Shown here piece by piece: positions 1 through 8,976 of a stretch of 35,528 nucleotides of DNA. Location: NCBI GenBank assembly GCA_964545585.1, contig CAZJFT010000006.1:1-35528 (forward strand), read 5' to 3'. The notes under the pieces were generated by a model. It had not been told where the DNA came from, did no database searches, and saw only the letters and a list, made by a program, of their open reading frames with translations. The position numbers and the translations under genes are program-made. Source of the DNA: UBA9642 sp964545585. GTDB lineage: Archaea > Nanobdellota > Nanobdellia > Woesearchaeales > UBA9642. Numbering within the stretch: the stretch's first letter is position 1; every line of letters starts with the position of its first letter.

Positions 1-332
1 AATTCAGGAAACCTTATAGAGAACAGCCCGTACGCCAAGAATATCCCTAAGAACAGCAACAGATATACCTGAAGAACATCCGAATGGTCCTGCAACACTT
101 TCTTTATGCTGAAACCGCTAGATTTCGTGTCCTGTATCTCTTCAATCCTCAATATGCTGTTCAGTGAAGGGACAAGCAACAATGAAAGGAATGCTATGCT
201 CGCAATGCCTTGACTCCTCGGAAATATTATCAATGCTGCAAGTATGCCTATCAAAGAATAAACGAAACCAATGATGAATGCGAATCGCGGCCTTCTTTCC
301 AGCCAGTCCGGTTTCAATATGTTCTCTAACAT
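1..332 (-). CDS. SpoIIM-like (DUF95) integral membrane protein, N-terminal part only
   Basis: This reading frame opens with ATG at 332 and runs off the left edge, so only about 110 residues are visible. It begins MLENILKPDWLERRPRFAF, then has a hydrophobic helix, a short polar turn and a second hydrophobic helix, a charged linker (RIEEIQDTKS) and the start of a third helix. The short amphipathic N-terminus with ERRP before the first helix, and the RIEE after the second, resemble archaeal stage II sporulation protein M-like membrane proteins, whose role in archaea is unknown. No motif fixes the family and the C-terminal half is missing; another small multi-pass transporter is possible. A TATA-like element lies about 28 nt upstream and no ribosome binding site is visible, which fits a leaderless transcript. 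Confidence 0.6.
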   Translation of the reverse strand, partial: MLENILKPDWLERRPRFAFIIGFVYSLIGILAALIIFPRSQGIASIAFLSLLLVPSLNSILRIEEIQDTKSSGFSIKKVLQDHSDVLQVYLLLFLGIFLAYGLFSIRFPE

Positions 333-355
333 TAGAATATCCCTATCAGGGGGAT

Positions 356-363
356 ATTTAAAT
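356..363 (-). promoter_or_regulatory. TATA box for the SpoIIM-like gene
   Basis: The minus strand reads AATATTTAAATATCC here, centred about 28 nt before the ATG at 332. That is the usual archaeal TATA-to-start distance for a leaderless message. Confidence 0.5.
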
Positions 364-390
364 ATTGTTGTTTGGTGCAAAATACGAAAT

Positions 391-1461
391 CTACTCTAAG
401 AAGTCTTCACTTATCTCGAATTCGTCATCATCGCTTTTCGCTTTAGATGGCTGACCGACAGTTTCTTTAGTGTCAAGGACGACCTCTTTAGCATGGTCGA
501 GCATAGCAATCTCTTGTTCTGGTTTCAGGTCAGTGTATACGATGTCTGCAGTGAATTCTAGACGCTGCATCATGTTTATCTTTGCTCTTCCCAAGACTTT
601 TATCTGTTCGCCTAAAAGGTCGGTCTTATACTTCTCGAAATCCGTCGAATCCTTGAATTTCAATATTTGTGAGTCATCAAGCTTCAACAATCTCTGTGAT
701 TGTTGCTTCCAGAAATTGATCCTTATATTGGATGTGCCGTCATCCAAGTATACGTTCAATATGTAATTGTATGTAGGTGTTTGCTGTCCATGCTCATCAC
801 ATTCAAAGACCTCTCCATGCAATCTCAATCGCTTATTGCACTTAGGGCATACCTCAAAGAATTTCATGTCAAATACCTGCACAATCGTTCCGAGTATCTC
901 TGCACTCATCCCATCCGCAAGCTCGGATATGTGCTTCTTGTCATATTCGGGTCTCTCTCTGACATTGACATCTATGCCTTTAGGATTTATTATGACATGG
1001 CTGTTATCTCCTAGATGCAACTCTTTTCTCCCCGTATTCTCTCTTACATACGCTCCTTTTATCTTAAGCACATCATCCTCTTTTATCTGCCTGAAATCAT
1101 CAGTCTTATCATTCCAGAAGACAACCCGTATAGCCCCTGTTTCATCTGCCAATGAAAGATTAGCGACCTTGCCTTTCCTTTTCTCTGTGTTGAACTCTCT
1201 TAATTCATATTTCCTGACAACTTTTCCTACGACATCAACAGACTTCATCCCTACAAGGATGTCTTTTATCTTCAATTCTCCAGAAACATCGAATATCTTG
1301 ATGCCTAGCTCATTAGCTATGATGTGTGCTGCGCCTTCCTCACTAACAAGGCCATAAAGTGTCTCCACTTTTTCAGAAATCTTCCTCTTGACTTCCTCTT
1401 CAGAAAGCCCTGAAGCCTTACAAATCTTAGCAATAATATCCTTGACTGGCACCTGAATCAT
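391..1461 (-). CDS. Replication protein A (RPA1-type) single-strand DNA-binding protein
   Basis: This is an OB-fold protein of about 356 residues that should bind single-stranded DNA in replication, repair and recombination. The N-terminus is a small helical domain (PVKDIIAKICKASGLSEEEV, ending in GAAHIIANELGI) typical of archaeal RPA41/RPA1 proteins. Two OB-folds follow, at roughly residues 60-155 and 180-290; the first contains LADETGAIRVVFWND and the second DGTSNIRINFW. The second OB-fold contains a putative zinc site, CPKC, then CDEH (C205, C208, C221, H224). The acidic tail EDFLE resembles other single-strand binding proteins. The frame is open from 1491, but I place the start at 1461 because GAGGT lies about 8 nt before this ATG and family members begin at this point. 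It is a single gene with its own promoter. Confidence 0.87.
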   Translation of the reverse strand: MIQVPVKDIIAKICKASGLSEEEVKRKISEKVETLYGLVSEEGAAHIIANELGIKIFDVSGELKIKDILVGMKSVDVVGKVVRKYELREFNTEKRKGKVANLSLADETGAIRVVFWNDKTDDFRQIKEDDVLKIKGAYVRENTGRKELHLGDNSHVIINPKGIDVNVRERPEYDKKHISELADGMSAEILGTIVQVFDMKFFEVCPKCNKRLRLHGEVFECDEHGQQTPTYNYILNVYLDDGTSNIRINFWKQQSQRLLKLDDSQILKFKDSTDFEKYKTDLLGEQIKVLGRAKINMMQRLEFTADIVYTDLKPEQEIAMLDHAKEVVLDTKETVGQPSKAKSDDDEFEISEDFLE

Positions 1462-1531
1462 CTTAATTACCTCAAAATATGCATCTAGCAACAGATGCTT
1501 AACCCCTCAAGAATGGTTTTACCCCAGACTT

Positions 1532-1541
1532 TATATAAGTT
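1532..1541 (-). promoter_or_regulatory. TATA box for the RPA gene
   Basis: The minus strand reads ACTTATATAAAG here, about 70 nt before the preferred RPA start at 1461. This leaves a leader of roughly 45 nt carrying GAGGT near 1469-1473. The distance supports the internal start over the longer frame. Confidence 0.55.
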
Positions 1542-1556
1542 ACGGTTTAAGAGGAG

Positions 1557-1568
1557 AAAATAAAAAAA
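1557..1568 (-). terminator. T-rich terminator at the end of the surface-protein array
   Basis: Directly after the TGA of the hydrolase gene the minus strand runs TTTTTTTATTTT. Archaeal RNA polymerase stops at such U-tracts without needing a hairpin. It separates the 13-kb array from the RPA promoter about 20 nt further on. Confidence 0.55.
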
Positions 1569-4500
1569 TCATGGTGTCACAGGGATTATTTCTGTGAATC
1601 CTGAATTATATTGTGCTTCAATATTGTTCTTCTTTATGACTGTAATCGCCCCTATCCTATACATCAATGGGGTCTTAGGGATGTCCATCGTTAACGCGCC
1701 CGTCTCCGAAATATAATTGAACGGGATCTTAACATTGCAGAAATCTGGATTATTCTGGTTCTGGCAATCCCAATCACCATATGCCCTGTACGCTATTGCA
1801 GCATTGTCCATCGCTTCACCATTTATATAGAATGTGGGGGCATCGTATGTAAGACGTATCATGTTAGTCACAGTATTCACTGTTGCAGTCACTTCAACAA
1901 ATCCCGGCTCCAGATTATCTGATGGCTTGATTGTCTGAAGGTTCTGCCCGAGAGTTATCTTTTCAGTGGCGTTCACATTGTTTATCTCATTGCCATCAGT
2001 ATCTACGGCAGTCACTGCGATATACTTATCCCTTCCGTTGTTAAGCGAATTATATGGGTCTGAGCCATTCAATACGTAGAAGAACCTCTCCTCATCAATC
2101 AAGTAGTATAGTTTATCAACTGCCAATTCGAACTTTATGTCTGCTCCTGAAGAATCCTTTGCAGCATATTTGAATATGCAATACTTGTCATCGACAATCT
2201 CGCATTCAGGTTCCTGATTCATGTCAAATCCTTGTATCTTTTCATAACCTGCACTCAAAATATCTACTGTCCTATACTTTACAGAATTCCTTATGGTATT
2301 CATGTCGTTGTTGAAATCTGCAGCGACATCGCTCATATAGATTACATATGATCCTACATCAGGGACTTTCTGGTTATTCTTCTTCGATTCATCCCATGAG
2401 ACAATGACGGAGTTCTTAGAATGCTTCATGTTGCTCAACCTTACATCAGTCAGTGGTGGTGGAGAATCATTATCCTTAATAGTTATGGCGAACTTCAATG
2501 TCACATTCTTTTCCTTGAGTGATTGGCCATCATATTCTTCTGTATGATAATCGGTCTTAAGGCAAAGCCTGAACCTGGACTCGGGGACAGTACAAGTCCT
2601 ATAATTAGTCGTTCCAGATTTCAAGTATCCCAATTTCTTGTAAAGGAATATGGAATTCATTGCAGCGCTTAATTTAAGCGGATCATTTTTCGTGTCAAGG
2701 AATCTATTATACGATGTAACATCATATGCTATCCCTGATTTAGTGAAACTGAAAAGTGCAGAATCATCATCAGAATCGATGTCGATTTTCATCGTGCTTG
2801 TCTTTTTAAGGTCGCATTGGCAGTCGAAATCCGGACTCAATGCACAATCCTCGACACTCTCCATGAATTCATTGAATGCCTTCTCATCATTGCTCTCATC
2901 ACAATCCCTCGTCAAGTTTATATTGACACCATTCGATCTGTAATATTTTCCTGTATTGTTGTTGAATTCCTCAATCTTTAAATTGAGGCATTGCTCCTTT
3001 CCTAATGCAGATACCCTGCATTCATTCACAGTCTGATTCATGAATCTAGAAAGATTATCAATAAGTGAAAGATCAAACGGTATGCTCACCGTGAATGAAG
3101 GATTCACGTAATATTTCCCTATGATGCCTTTGCCCTCTATCTCATCCTTTGCAACCTGTTGATACATCCCTATCTGTGTCACGGCTCCGGAATATCCCCA
3201 TAATCCCGCATAACCCATTACTTTTCCGACGTAAAGCCAAGGCTCAACAACACTCTTTCCTACTGGTATAGGCTTGCATCCGAATCCATTGTAAGCCCTT
3301 AACGCACGCTCCCAACTCTTCTCAGGATATGATAAGTATAATTGCTGATATTTAGGATCTGCACAATTCTTTTTCACTGCGCTCTCATAAGATTTTGCAT
3401 TATCAGTAATCTTCTTCTTGTCAAGCAGATGCAATATTGCTGTCTCGACCTGGCAATCCACAGAGAATGGATCCGTCTTCAAGAGGTTCTCGACCTTGCA
3501 TCCTTTATCCCTTGCCGGCTTATTCCATGCAGCGTTGAACTCATTCCATGATGTCTGTCCAAGGCCTCCTCCTTTCCCATCAGCAGCCTTCACACCAGGT
3601 ATCCCTGAAGATTCCTGAGTCATCTTCCCAAGTATTATCTCAGATGGGACGTTATATTGTTGCGAGAATTTGATGACTGACTGTATGACCTTGTATTTTT
3701 CCATGTTCCTCTTCACTGCAGCATAATTCCCTCTCATGAAATCATCAACAGGATAGACTATGGGTTGTCCAGGAGGCTGTCCTTGAATGCCTGAAGGCTT
3801 AGTCACTTCGAAAGTCGCCGTCTTTGTCTCTGTGACCACTCTTGTCTTCGCATCTATCGCACCTGCTTTCACAGTATATTGTATCTTAGTATCATCACTA
3901 GGCGCAAGGAGGACACATTTGTCAGGACCCCTCTCTGTAGCTAATTTTGTCTTGTCTGTTATGAATGTACATTCAGTCTCGATGTTAACATATGATTTCC
4001 CCTGATTATTATTATATACATCAGTCATCTTCTTGCCATCGACCACATATGTTGTCTGTCCTGTCGCGCTGAACATCGGCCTTGCAGCGACGCTTGCACA
4101 TTCAGCGCTAGGATTCTCTATCGTAGTGATTATCTTTATGGTCTTTTCTCCTGATACCTCTTTCTGCGACACTTGGATGTTCGTTATCTTCCAATCAGAA
4201 TTTGCCTTGACTTGACAATTCACTTGATTAACAGGATTCTTATCAGTTATGCATCCCTTATGTCTGCAGAATGCAATCATCTTCCTATTGTTAGCCTCGA
4301 GATCGGATATGTAGCTGTATCCTATCCCCGAATGTATGGCTACATGCTTCCCGCTATTGTCGGGGATGAATTTCAGATAGACCCAACCGCTTCCAGGCTT
4401 CAATGTCTCAAGCCTTCCTTTCCCGACATATATCCCTGTATGCCCGTATGGTGCACCATAAGATGTAGGTGTTGTCGATGAGAAGATGTCTCCGGGCAGC

Positions 4501-5462
4501 AATTTCATGTCATCAAGCTCTTTTTCAGTCAACGCATTGAGTCCCATCATGCAACTCACGCTCGTTATGCATTTGAAATCAGTATTCCTCTTGTATATCA
4601 ATTCTACAGTCGGAGAGGTTGTGCCTGTCTGGAAATTATAGCATTTCTGGTTCCCATTACCTAGCGGCGCAGCCATATTCGAGCCGAACTTGAAAACAGA
4701 AGTGACGAATGCTCCACATTGCAATCCCTTGACTTTTGCCTCTTCAGGAGGGAGGGCGACAGTGTTCCTGCTCCATGATGCGCCGATATACTTATCTGCG
4801 AAAGCAGTTATATCCTTGCATTCACCTACGCCCACAGTGAATGCTGTACCATCAGAATATGTCATCTTGTTGTTTATGTAATTCTGTATGTCTGGGTCTT
4901 CCTTATACTCTTTGCTCTTGAAGACGAAATATTCGTATTGGATATCTGACAATGCTGTCAATTTTGACTCTTGGATGGATGACGTGCCGTACTTGAATTC
5001 AAATGGAGTCTCTTTCTGCAGGTTGATATCCGGATTAGACTGCAGCCTAGGTATCATTGATTTGTACATGTGCTGTATCAATGATTCATAATAATCTGGA
5101 TAGCATTCTTTTGATTCGCTGTTCCATAAGCTATAGACATATGTCTTGCATTCAGGGACCTCCTCTTCTCCCTTGTCATTGTATATCGTCGCTCCGCCAT
5201 AATCAGCAAAATCTTGCAATGCATCACTCGATGAATAGTCTGCTACTTGCTGAAGGTATATGAGTGTCTTATCCCCATCAACTATCGCATCAATCATTCC
5301 TGACTGATAGATGCCGATGTATTCATCTGTTGTCTTTTCAGAACTGGCAAAACCTATGAGTATGAAGCTGCTGACTAGCGCGAAAACTATTGTTATGATC
5401 ACGGCTATTATGTATACCTGTCCTCTCTTATTGTTTTTTGCAATCATAATATTTGTTCTCAT
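1569..5462 (-). CDS. Membrane-anchored protein with NlpC/P60-like and lytic-transglycosylase domains
   Basis: This 1297-residue protein begins with a prepilin-like anchor: NNKRGQVYII, then a hydrophobic helix at about 16-38. The rest should lie outside the cell. Residues about 213-380 look like an NlpC/P60 cysteine peptidase fold: QCGAFVTSVF (candidate catalytic C249), LLPGDIF, and GHTGIYVGKG (H341), with H373 or H376 as a possible third residue. Residues about 585-740 look like a GH23/SLT lysozyme-like domain: KMTQESSG (E617), GLGQ (633-636) and AYNG (723-726), the three signature blocks of soluble lytic transglycosylases. Residues about 1000-1110 resemble a fibronectin type III domain (PPPLTDVRLS, VIVSWDES). 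Many cysteines suggest disulfides. The start overlaps the upstream stop as ATGA, so translation is coupled. It is the last gene of the array and is followed by a T-tract. Peptidoglycan is not expected in an archaeon, so the target is probably another cell's wall (inference). Confidence 0.82.
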   Translation of the reverse strand: MRTNIMIAKNNKRGQVYIIAVIITIVFALVSSFILIGFASSEKTTDEYIGIYQSGMIDAIVDGDKTLIYLQQVADYSSSDALQDFADYGGATIYNDKGEEEVPECKTYVYSLWNSESKECYPDYYESLIQHMYKSMIPRLQSNPDINLQKETPFEFKYGTSSIQESKLTALSDIQYEYFVFKSKEYKEDPDIQNYINNKMTYSDGTAFTVGVGECKDITAFADKYIGASWSRNTVALPPEEAKVKGLQCGAFVTSVFKFGSNMAAPLGNGNQKCYNFQTGTTSPTVELIYKRNTDFKCITSVSCMMGLNALTEKELDDMKLLPGDIFSSTTPTSYGAPYGHTGIYVGKGRLETLKPGSGWVYLKFIPDNSGKHVAIHSGIGYSYISDLEANNRKMIAFCRHKGCITDKNPVNQVNCQVKANSDWKITNIQVSQKEVSGEKTIKIITTIENPSAECASVAARPMFSATGQTTYVVDGKKMTDVYNNNQGKSYVNIETECTFITDKTKLATERGPDKCVLLAPSDDTKIQYTVKAGAIDAKTRVVTETKTATFEVTKPSGIQGQPPGQPIVYPVDDFMRGNYAAVKRNMEKYKVIQSVIKFSQQYNVPSEIILGKMTQESSGIPGVKAADGKGGGLGQTSWNEFNAAWNKPARDKGCKVENLLKTDPFSVDCQVETAILHLLDKKKITDNAKSYESAVKKNCADPKYQQLYLSYPEKSWERALRAYNGFGCKPIPVGKSVVEPWLYVGKVMGYAGLWGYSGAVTQIGMYQQVAKDEIEGKGIIGKYYVNPSFTVSIPFDLSLIDNLSRFMNQTVNECRVSALGKEQCLNLKIEEFNNNTGKYYRSNGVNINLTRDCDESNDEKAFNEFMESVEDCALSPDFDCQCDLKKTSTMKIDIDSDDDSALFSFTKSGIAYDVTSYNRFLDTKNDPLKLSAAMNSIFLYKKLGYLKSGTTNYRTCTVPESRFRLCLKTDYHTEEYDGQSLKEKNVTLKFAITIKDNDSPPPLTDVRLSNMKHSKNSVIVSWDESKKNNQKVPDVGSYVIYMSDVAADFNNDMNTIRNSVKYRTVDILSAGYEKIQGFDMNQEPECEIVDDKYCIFKYAAKDSSGADIKFELAVDKLYYLIDEERFFYVLNGSDPYNSLNNGRDKYIAVTAVDTDGNEINNVNATEKITLGQNLQTIKPSDNLEPGFVEVTATVNTVTNMIRLTYDAPTFYINGEAMDNAAIAYRAYGDWDCQNQNNPDFCNVKIPFNYISETGALTMDIPKTPLMYRIGAITVIKKNNIEAQYNSGFTEIIPVTP

Positions 5463-6025
5463 TTGCTCATTATATCCCCGAACAATACTGTCTCCACATA
5501 TATGAATGAATCCCTTGTAGGGATTGTCGTCTTTGCATTAGTGATGCTCATAGGCACGCCGCAATACATGTATAGGTCAGTTATTGTCTTTGTCTTAACA
5601 TTCAACTGATATCCTGCAAGGAACGAATCTGAACTGTCATATACGCATAATTTTATCTCGCTCAGAGTATAATGCTTGATATAATCATCCTCTAAGTCAG
5701 CATTCAGCGTCTCTACGCCCGTGAAGAATGCTTTGAAGGAATTCTCAGTCCTAGAGAAATCATCATTGAGTGCATCTTCCGCAATTATCTCTGCATTAGT
5801 CTTTGAACGGTCTGTCAATGAAGGAGATTTAAGGTAAGAGTTCATCATATAGCCCAGATCTGTCCTTGAGAATTGTGTATTCAATTCATTTGTTTTCGTA
5901 TCATCTTTTGTAATTATGAACACTATTAGGAATAAGACCATTATTATTACGAACATCAATATCGCCCAGAAATCTACGAGCATATCCTCTCCCTTCTTGT
6001 TCCGTTTTAATCGTCCGAAAATCAT
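5459..6025 (-). CDS. Prepilin-like membrane-anchored exported protein, 188 aa
   Basis: Not assigned to a named family. The N-terminus RLKRNKKGEDMLVDFW, followed by a helix of about 20 hydrophobic residues (LMFVIIMVLFLIVFII), has the K-K-G-x-E layout of class III signal peptides. After the helix come a polar segment with FSRTDLGYMMNSYL and a globular domain of about 140 residues with two cysteines. The D-L-G-x-M-M motif after the helix recurs in the gene ending at 6598 (SRDLGMMADI), so the two are probably related minor pilin-like subunits. The gene lies 2 nt after the stop of the upstream gene and overlaps the next by ATGA, so it belongs to the same operon. Function is unknown; a structural role in a surface assembly is inferred from context. 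Confidence 0.75.
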   Translation of the reverse strand: MIFGRLKRNKKGEDMLVDFWAILMFVIIMVLFLIVFIITKDDTKTNELNTQFSRTDLGYMMNSYLKSPSLTDRSKTNAEIIAEDALNDDFSRTENSFKAFFTGVETLNADLEDDYIKHYTLSEIKLCVYDSSDSFLAGYQLNVKTKTITDLYMYCGVPMSITNAKTTIPTRDSFIYVETVLFGDIMSK

Positions 6026-6027
6026 CT

Positions 6028-6567
6028 TCAGCTGTTAGGCACAATAACCTCCACAGTCATGATACAGTAATCATATGCATTGAAATCCTTATCATATGCG
6101 CATGTGACAGGGAGATCCTTTATCAACATCGTTGCCGATCCCTTCCCTGTAGCACCAGAATTGATTATAGTCTTTAGATTATCCCAATTGTTCTTGTTGA
6201 GATAAATTTCTCCGATGTAATTGATATTACCATATACGTCTTTCTTAGACATCTTGACCTTTGCCGCAGCATGCCTGCTGAACTCATATCTTATGGATTT
6301 GTCAAGGCTTGTCTTATCATTGAATTTATCCATGTCGACAATGCCTGTATATACCCTGAATGTGCCTTCCTCTTGAAGCATGAGTGCATCAGATTGTATT
6401 ATCCTGTTTGCAAGAGTCTCTGCCTGAGCATATCGTGTGTCTATCTTGTTGACGATATAATAATTTATCATGAGGAAGAATGCCAGCAATGCGATTATAG
6501 TGAATCCTATCCTGAATGCATTCTGCAGCATGTATTCAATCTGTCCCTTTTTGTTGTTCTTCATCAT
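6028..6567 (-). CDS. Prepilin-like exported protein, 179 aa
   Basis: The N-terminus MMKNNKKGQIEYMLQNAF matches a class III (archaeal pilin) signal: basic residues, G for cleavage, Q at +1 and E at +3, then a hydrophobic helix at about 19-40. The mature part is about 140 residues with a pair of cysteines near the C-terminus (VTCAYDK, DYCIMTVEV) that could form a disulfide. ATG codons at 6567 and 6564 are both possible; AAGGA lies 3 nt before the first and 6 nt before the second, so the second may be the real start. It follows the upstream gene by about 30 nt and precedes the next by 2 nt. Of the proteins in the array, this one has the most pilin-like N-terminus. Confidence 0.75.
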   Translation of the reverse strand: MMKNNKKGQIEYMLQNAFRIGFTIIALLAFFLMINYYIVNKIDTRYAQAETLANRIIQSDALMLQEEGTFRVYTGIVDMDKFNDKTSLDKSIRYEFSRHAAAKVKMSKKDVYGNINYIGEIYLNKNNWDNLKTIINSGATGKGSATMLIKDLPVTCAYDKDFNAYDYCIMTVEVIVPNS

Positions 6568-6597
6568 ATTTCCTTATATTTTTCAAGTCCATATGGT

Positions 6598-7518
6598 TCA
6601 TCTGTAATATTCTATTATTGCCTTTTCCACCAAACCTGCGAATTCATTCTGTTGTATTTTTGTTTCATTGTCTGATAATGCGATGAGTATCCAGTATTCT
6701 TGCGATTCTTTACCTGCTATATATTTGGTGAATTCTGGATTAGTATCAAGGCTTCCGTCATATTTCTTCAGTTCAGGAGTATAATTGTATGCATTCAAGT
6801 ATTGCATCTTGAATATGCATGAAAGTTTCTGGCTTTGAAGGGTGTTGGAGTCATCGGAGTAATATACTGTGAAATTCTCCTTTCCAGCATATCCCAATAC
6901 TATAGTAGATTCATTAATTGCTTTAGGATCATTTCCGTATCTGCTTGTCCCAAGTATTGCCTTGACTGAATCGGATTGCGGCTTCACCTTATTATCAAGA
7001 TATATAGAATAGAACTTTGTCAGACGCGTGTCTTTTGTCGTAGCATATGATGGGCATACTTCCGCATTTTCTATCACATAATCAGAAATCCTCAATTCAG
7101 CACCTTTCTTTGTCATGACAAGGAAGTCTGCAGAGGTACTCTCATTTATCACGTTAACATTCTTATGCTTCGCGAATGGGAAAGTCGTAGGGTACTTGCT
7201 GTCCTCTTTCGGATAATCATAAACCTCGACAGCTTTATTGGTTAGAACTATATCAAACATCCGTTTGTCCATAAGGTATATGTCCGTCCAGAAATTATCC
7301 ATTGATTCTTTTAGGGCATAGTTCATGACGAAATCTCCTTGGTTTATGTTCGCTATGTCTGCCATCATGCCCAGATCCCTAGAGTAATAAGTCTTCCAAT
7401 AACTGCTATTATTGGCTATGCCCCTAACGGATATGAGTATTATTATCAATACCATCAAGAATGCCATCAATTCCCATAAAGTGAAAAATAGTTTATCCTC
7501 TGAACCTCTTTTATTCAT
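6598..7518 (-). CDS. Prepilin-like exported protein, 306 aa
   Basis: The frame is open upstream to 7611, but I place the start at 7518 because the protein then begins MNKRGSEDKLFFTLWELM, matching its neighbours, and the extra 31 residues would overlap the upstream gene. One helix at about 17-36 is followed by SRDLGMMADI, shared in form with the 188-residue protein downstream. The exported domain of about 260 residues has few cysteines (AEVCPSY, LSCIFKM) and no recognised catalytic motif. No convincing ribosome binding site is seen before 7518. Some 49 nt separate it from the upstream stop. Possibly a minor pilin-like subunit; function unknown. Confidence 0.68.
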   Translation of the reverse strand: MNKRGSEDKLFFTLWELMAFLMVLIIILISVRGIANNSSYWKTYYSRDLGMMADIANINQGDFVMNYALKESMDNFWTDIYLMDKRMFDIVLTNKAVEVYDYPKEDSKYPTTFPFAKHKNVNVINESTSADFLVMTKKGAELRISDYVIENAEVCPSYATTKDTRLTKFYSIYLDNKVKPQSDSVKAILGTSRYGNDPKAINESTIVLGYAGKENFTVYYSDDSNTLQSQKLSCIFKMQYLNAYNYTPELKKYDGSLDTNPEFTKYIAGKESQEYWILIALSDNETKIQQNEFAGLVEKAIIEYYR

Positions 7519-7567
7519 CAAACATAATCGAGAGAAAGCGCTTAAAAAACTTTTCGGAAATAAACTA

Positions 7568-8935
7568 TCATACGAACCGCGGTGTTGCTGTATCCGCACA
7601 ATTATATGCATCAGTGAAATAATTGTTCAATTCGCCGCATATCACTCCCTGCTTAGTTATCGCGATAGTGCCTCCTGCACGCATAGGATTTATGTCACAG
7701 TTCTGGAGCAACTGCTGTATGTTTGCAGGGGGTGCAGGGTTAGTTATTACAAATGCGTTGCAGTCGATGCCTGGGATGCAGACTGTAACTGATTTTTTCT
7801 TGAAATACTTCTCAATCTCTGCCTTGCAGTTGTAGTTCTTAGTGTTCTGCTTCTTGCTGTCAAATCCTATTATATCCCCTAATTCAGTCATCTTTGCAGC
7901 ATCATAATTCTTCTGCCCAGAAGTAAGCTTTGAATATGGACCCACCTCGACCGAGCAGCTAGAGATGAAATCGGGCAACTTGACATCATTTATCAAGTCC
8001 TTGCAATCCTGCTCTTTGCCAGTCATGCACGTGTATTGCTCTATCAGGTTGCCCGAACATTGCTTATTGCATGCCTTGTTCTTGCAGAAATATTCCTCTT
8101 TTGTGTTCACGACATAGAAATCCTTGTTTATGTTGAAGTCTGTGCATGAAGCTATTGTCGAGCATTGCTCTCCTGTGCATTCGACATTGCATTTAGTCCC
8201 ATCGAAAACGCATTTTGCCTCCCAATAGAACTTATTAGGATCCTTGCGACTGCATTCAATAGCCACCTCTTTCAAGTCATATACGACTTCAGAATCCTTC
8301 CTTCCAGCGCATAATCCGGTCTTTTCTGGACACATCTTCTTCTGCATTTGCTCATCGAGCTTCCTATTCCCTTCGTTGTTCTCCCATACAAATACTCTCT
8401 TCTTTCCACCACTATTCTGGACGCCTACAATAACATTGGCGTATTCTCCAGTGTAGTTCTTGTCGCAATCATCATTATAATCCACGAGTTGGAAATCCTT
8501 CTTATCTATACTGAACACTTGCTTGAATTCCTTGCACATGATGACTTCATCATCCCTATCTTCAGGATCCCTGTCTGGATCATCATCATAAAGGCATAGA
8601 CAGCTCTTCTTTATATCACAATCAGACGGACGGAGCACAGGCTTACCATTGATACATGATATCTGCTGCTCGTTAGCTGCAAAAAAGAATACCCTATAAT
8701 CATCTTGTGTATAAGAAGTGTATTTTGTCGATTCATAATCTATACTTCTTTGAGATTTAGAATCAATAAGATTGAACAATGTCTCAAAACTATCCTTCGT
8801 AGCCTTATCCTCATTCCCGAACAACGCCATCCATAAACTAACGAGAAGCCATGTTATGAGCAATATCAACAACACAGCAAATATTAGCTTGATGAGGACC
8901 ATCGGAAGAAAACCTACAACGCCCTTCTTTTTCAT
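7568..8935 (-). CDS. Cys-rich membrane-anchored exported protein, 455 aa
   Basis: The protein begins MKKKGVVGFLPMVLIK and continues as a strong hydrophobic helix to about residue 38. The rest is exported and carries more than 25 cysteines, densest at about 225-320 (for example CNVECTGEQCSTIASC and CKNKACNKQC), so it should be held together by disulfides. It is acidic, with D/E-rich stretches such as DDDPDRDPEDRDDE. No enzyme motif is recognised. AAGG lies about 11 nt before the ATG. A TATA-like element just upstream could give this gene a second promoter, though it also sits in line with the preceding genes. Function unknown. Confidence 0.75.
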   Translation of the reverse strand: MKKKGVVGFLPMVLIKLIFAVLLILLITWLLVSLWMALFGNEDKATKDSFETLFNLIDSKSQRSIDYESTKYTSYTQDDYRVFFFAANEQQISCINGKPVLRPSDCDIKKSCLCLYDDDPDRDPEDRDDEVIMCKEFKQVFSIDKKDFQLVDYNDDCDKNYTGEYANVIVGVQNSGGKKRVFVWENNEGNRKLDEQMQKKMCPEKTGLCAGRKDSEVVYDLKEVAIECSRKDPNKFYWEAKCVFDGTKCNVECTGEQCSTIASCTDFNINKDFYVVNTKEEYFCKNKACNKQCSGNLIEQYTCMTGKEQDCKDLINDVKLPDFISSCSVEVGPYSKLTSGQKNYDAAKMTELGDIIGFDSKKQNTKNYNCKAEIEKYFKKKSVTVCIPGIDCNAFVITNPAPPANIQQLLQNCDINPMRAGGTIAITKQGVICGELNNYFTDAYNCADTATPRFV

Positions 8936-8958
8936 AGTAAAAACCTTAAAGATTCTGG

Positions 8959-8968
8959 TATTTATAAA
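8959..8968 (-). promoter_or_regulatory. Possible internal TATA box in the array
   Basis: The minus strand reads TTTTATAAATACC in the 41-nt gap before the 455-residue gene, centred about 29 nt from its ATG. Initiation from it would give a nearly leaderless message starting downstream of the AAGG at about 8943-8947, so either this promoter or read-through translation with that site is used, not both. Confidence 0.4.
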
Positions 8969-8976
8969 ATTTATAC

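Noticed and set aside
1..332. MFS-type transporter for the partial first gene
   Set aside because: The N-terminal pattern and linker look more like SpoIIM-like proteins and no MFS loop motif is present; still open because the gene is cut.
767..1357. A 196-codon plus-strand frame opposite the RPA gene
   Set aside because: Shadow of a well-supported OB-fold gene; no promoter or ribosome binding site and no recognisable protein features.
7519..7611. Extended N-terminus of the 306-residue protein
   Set aside because: It overlaps the upstream gene, is not hydrophobic or signal-like and hides the KRG motif that its neighbours have at the very start.
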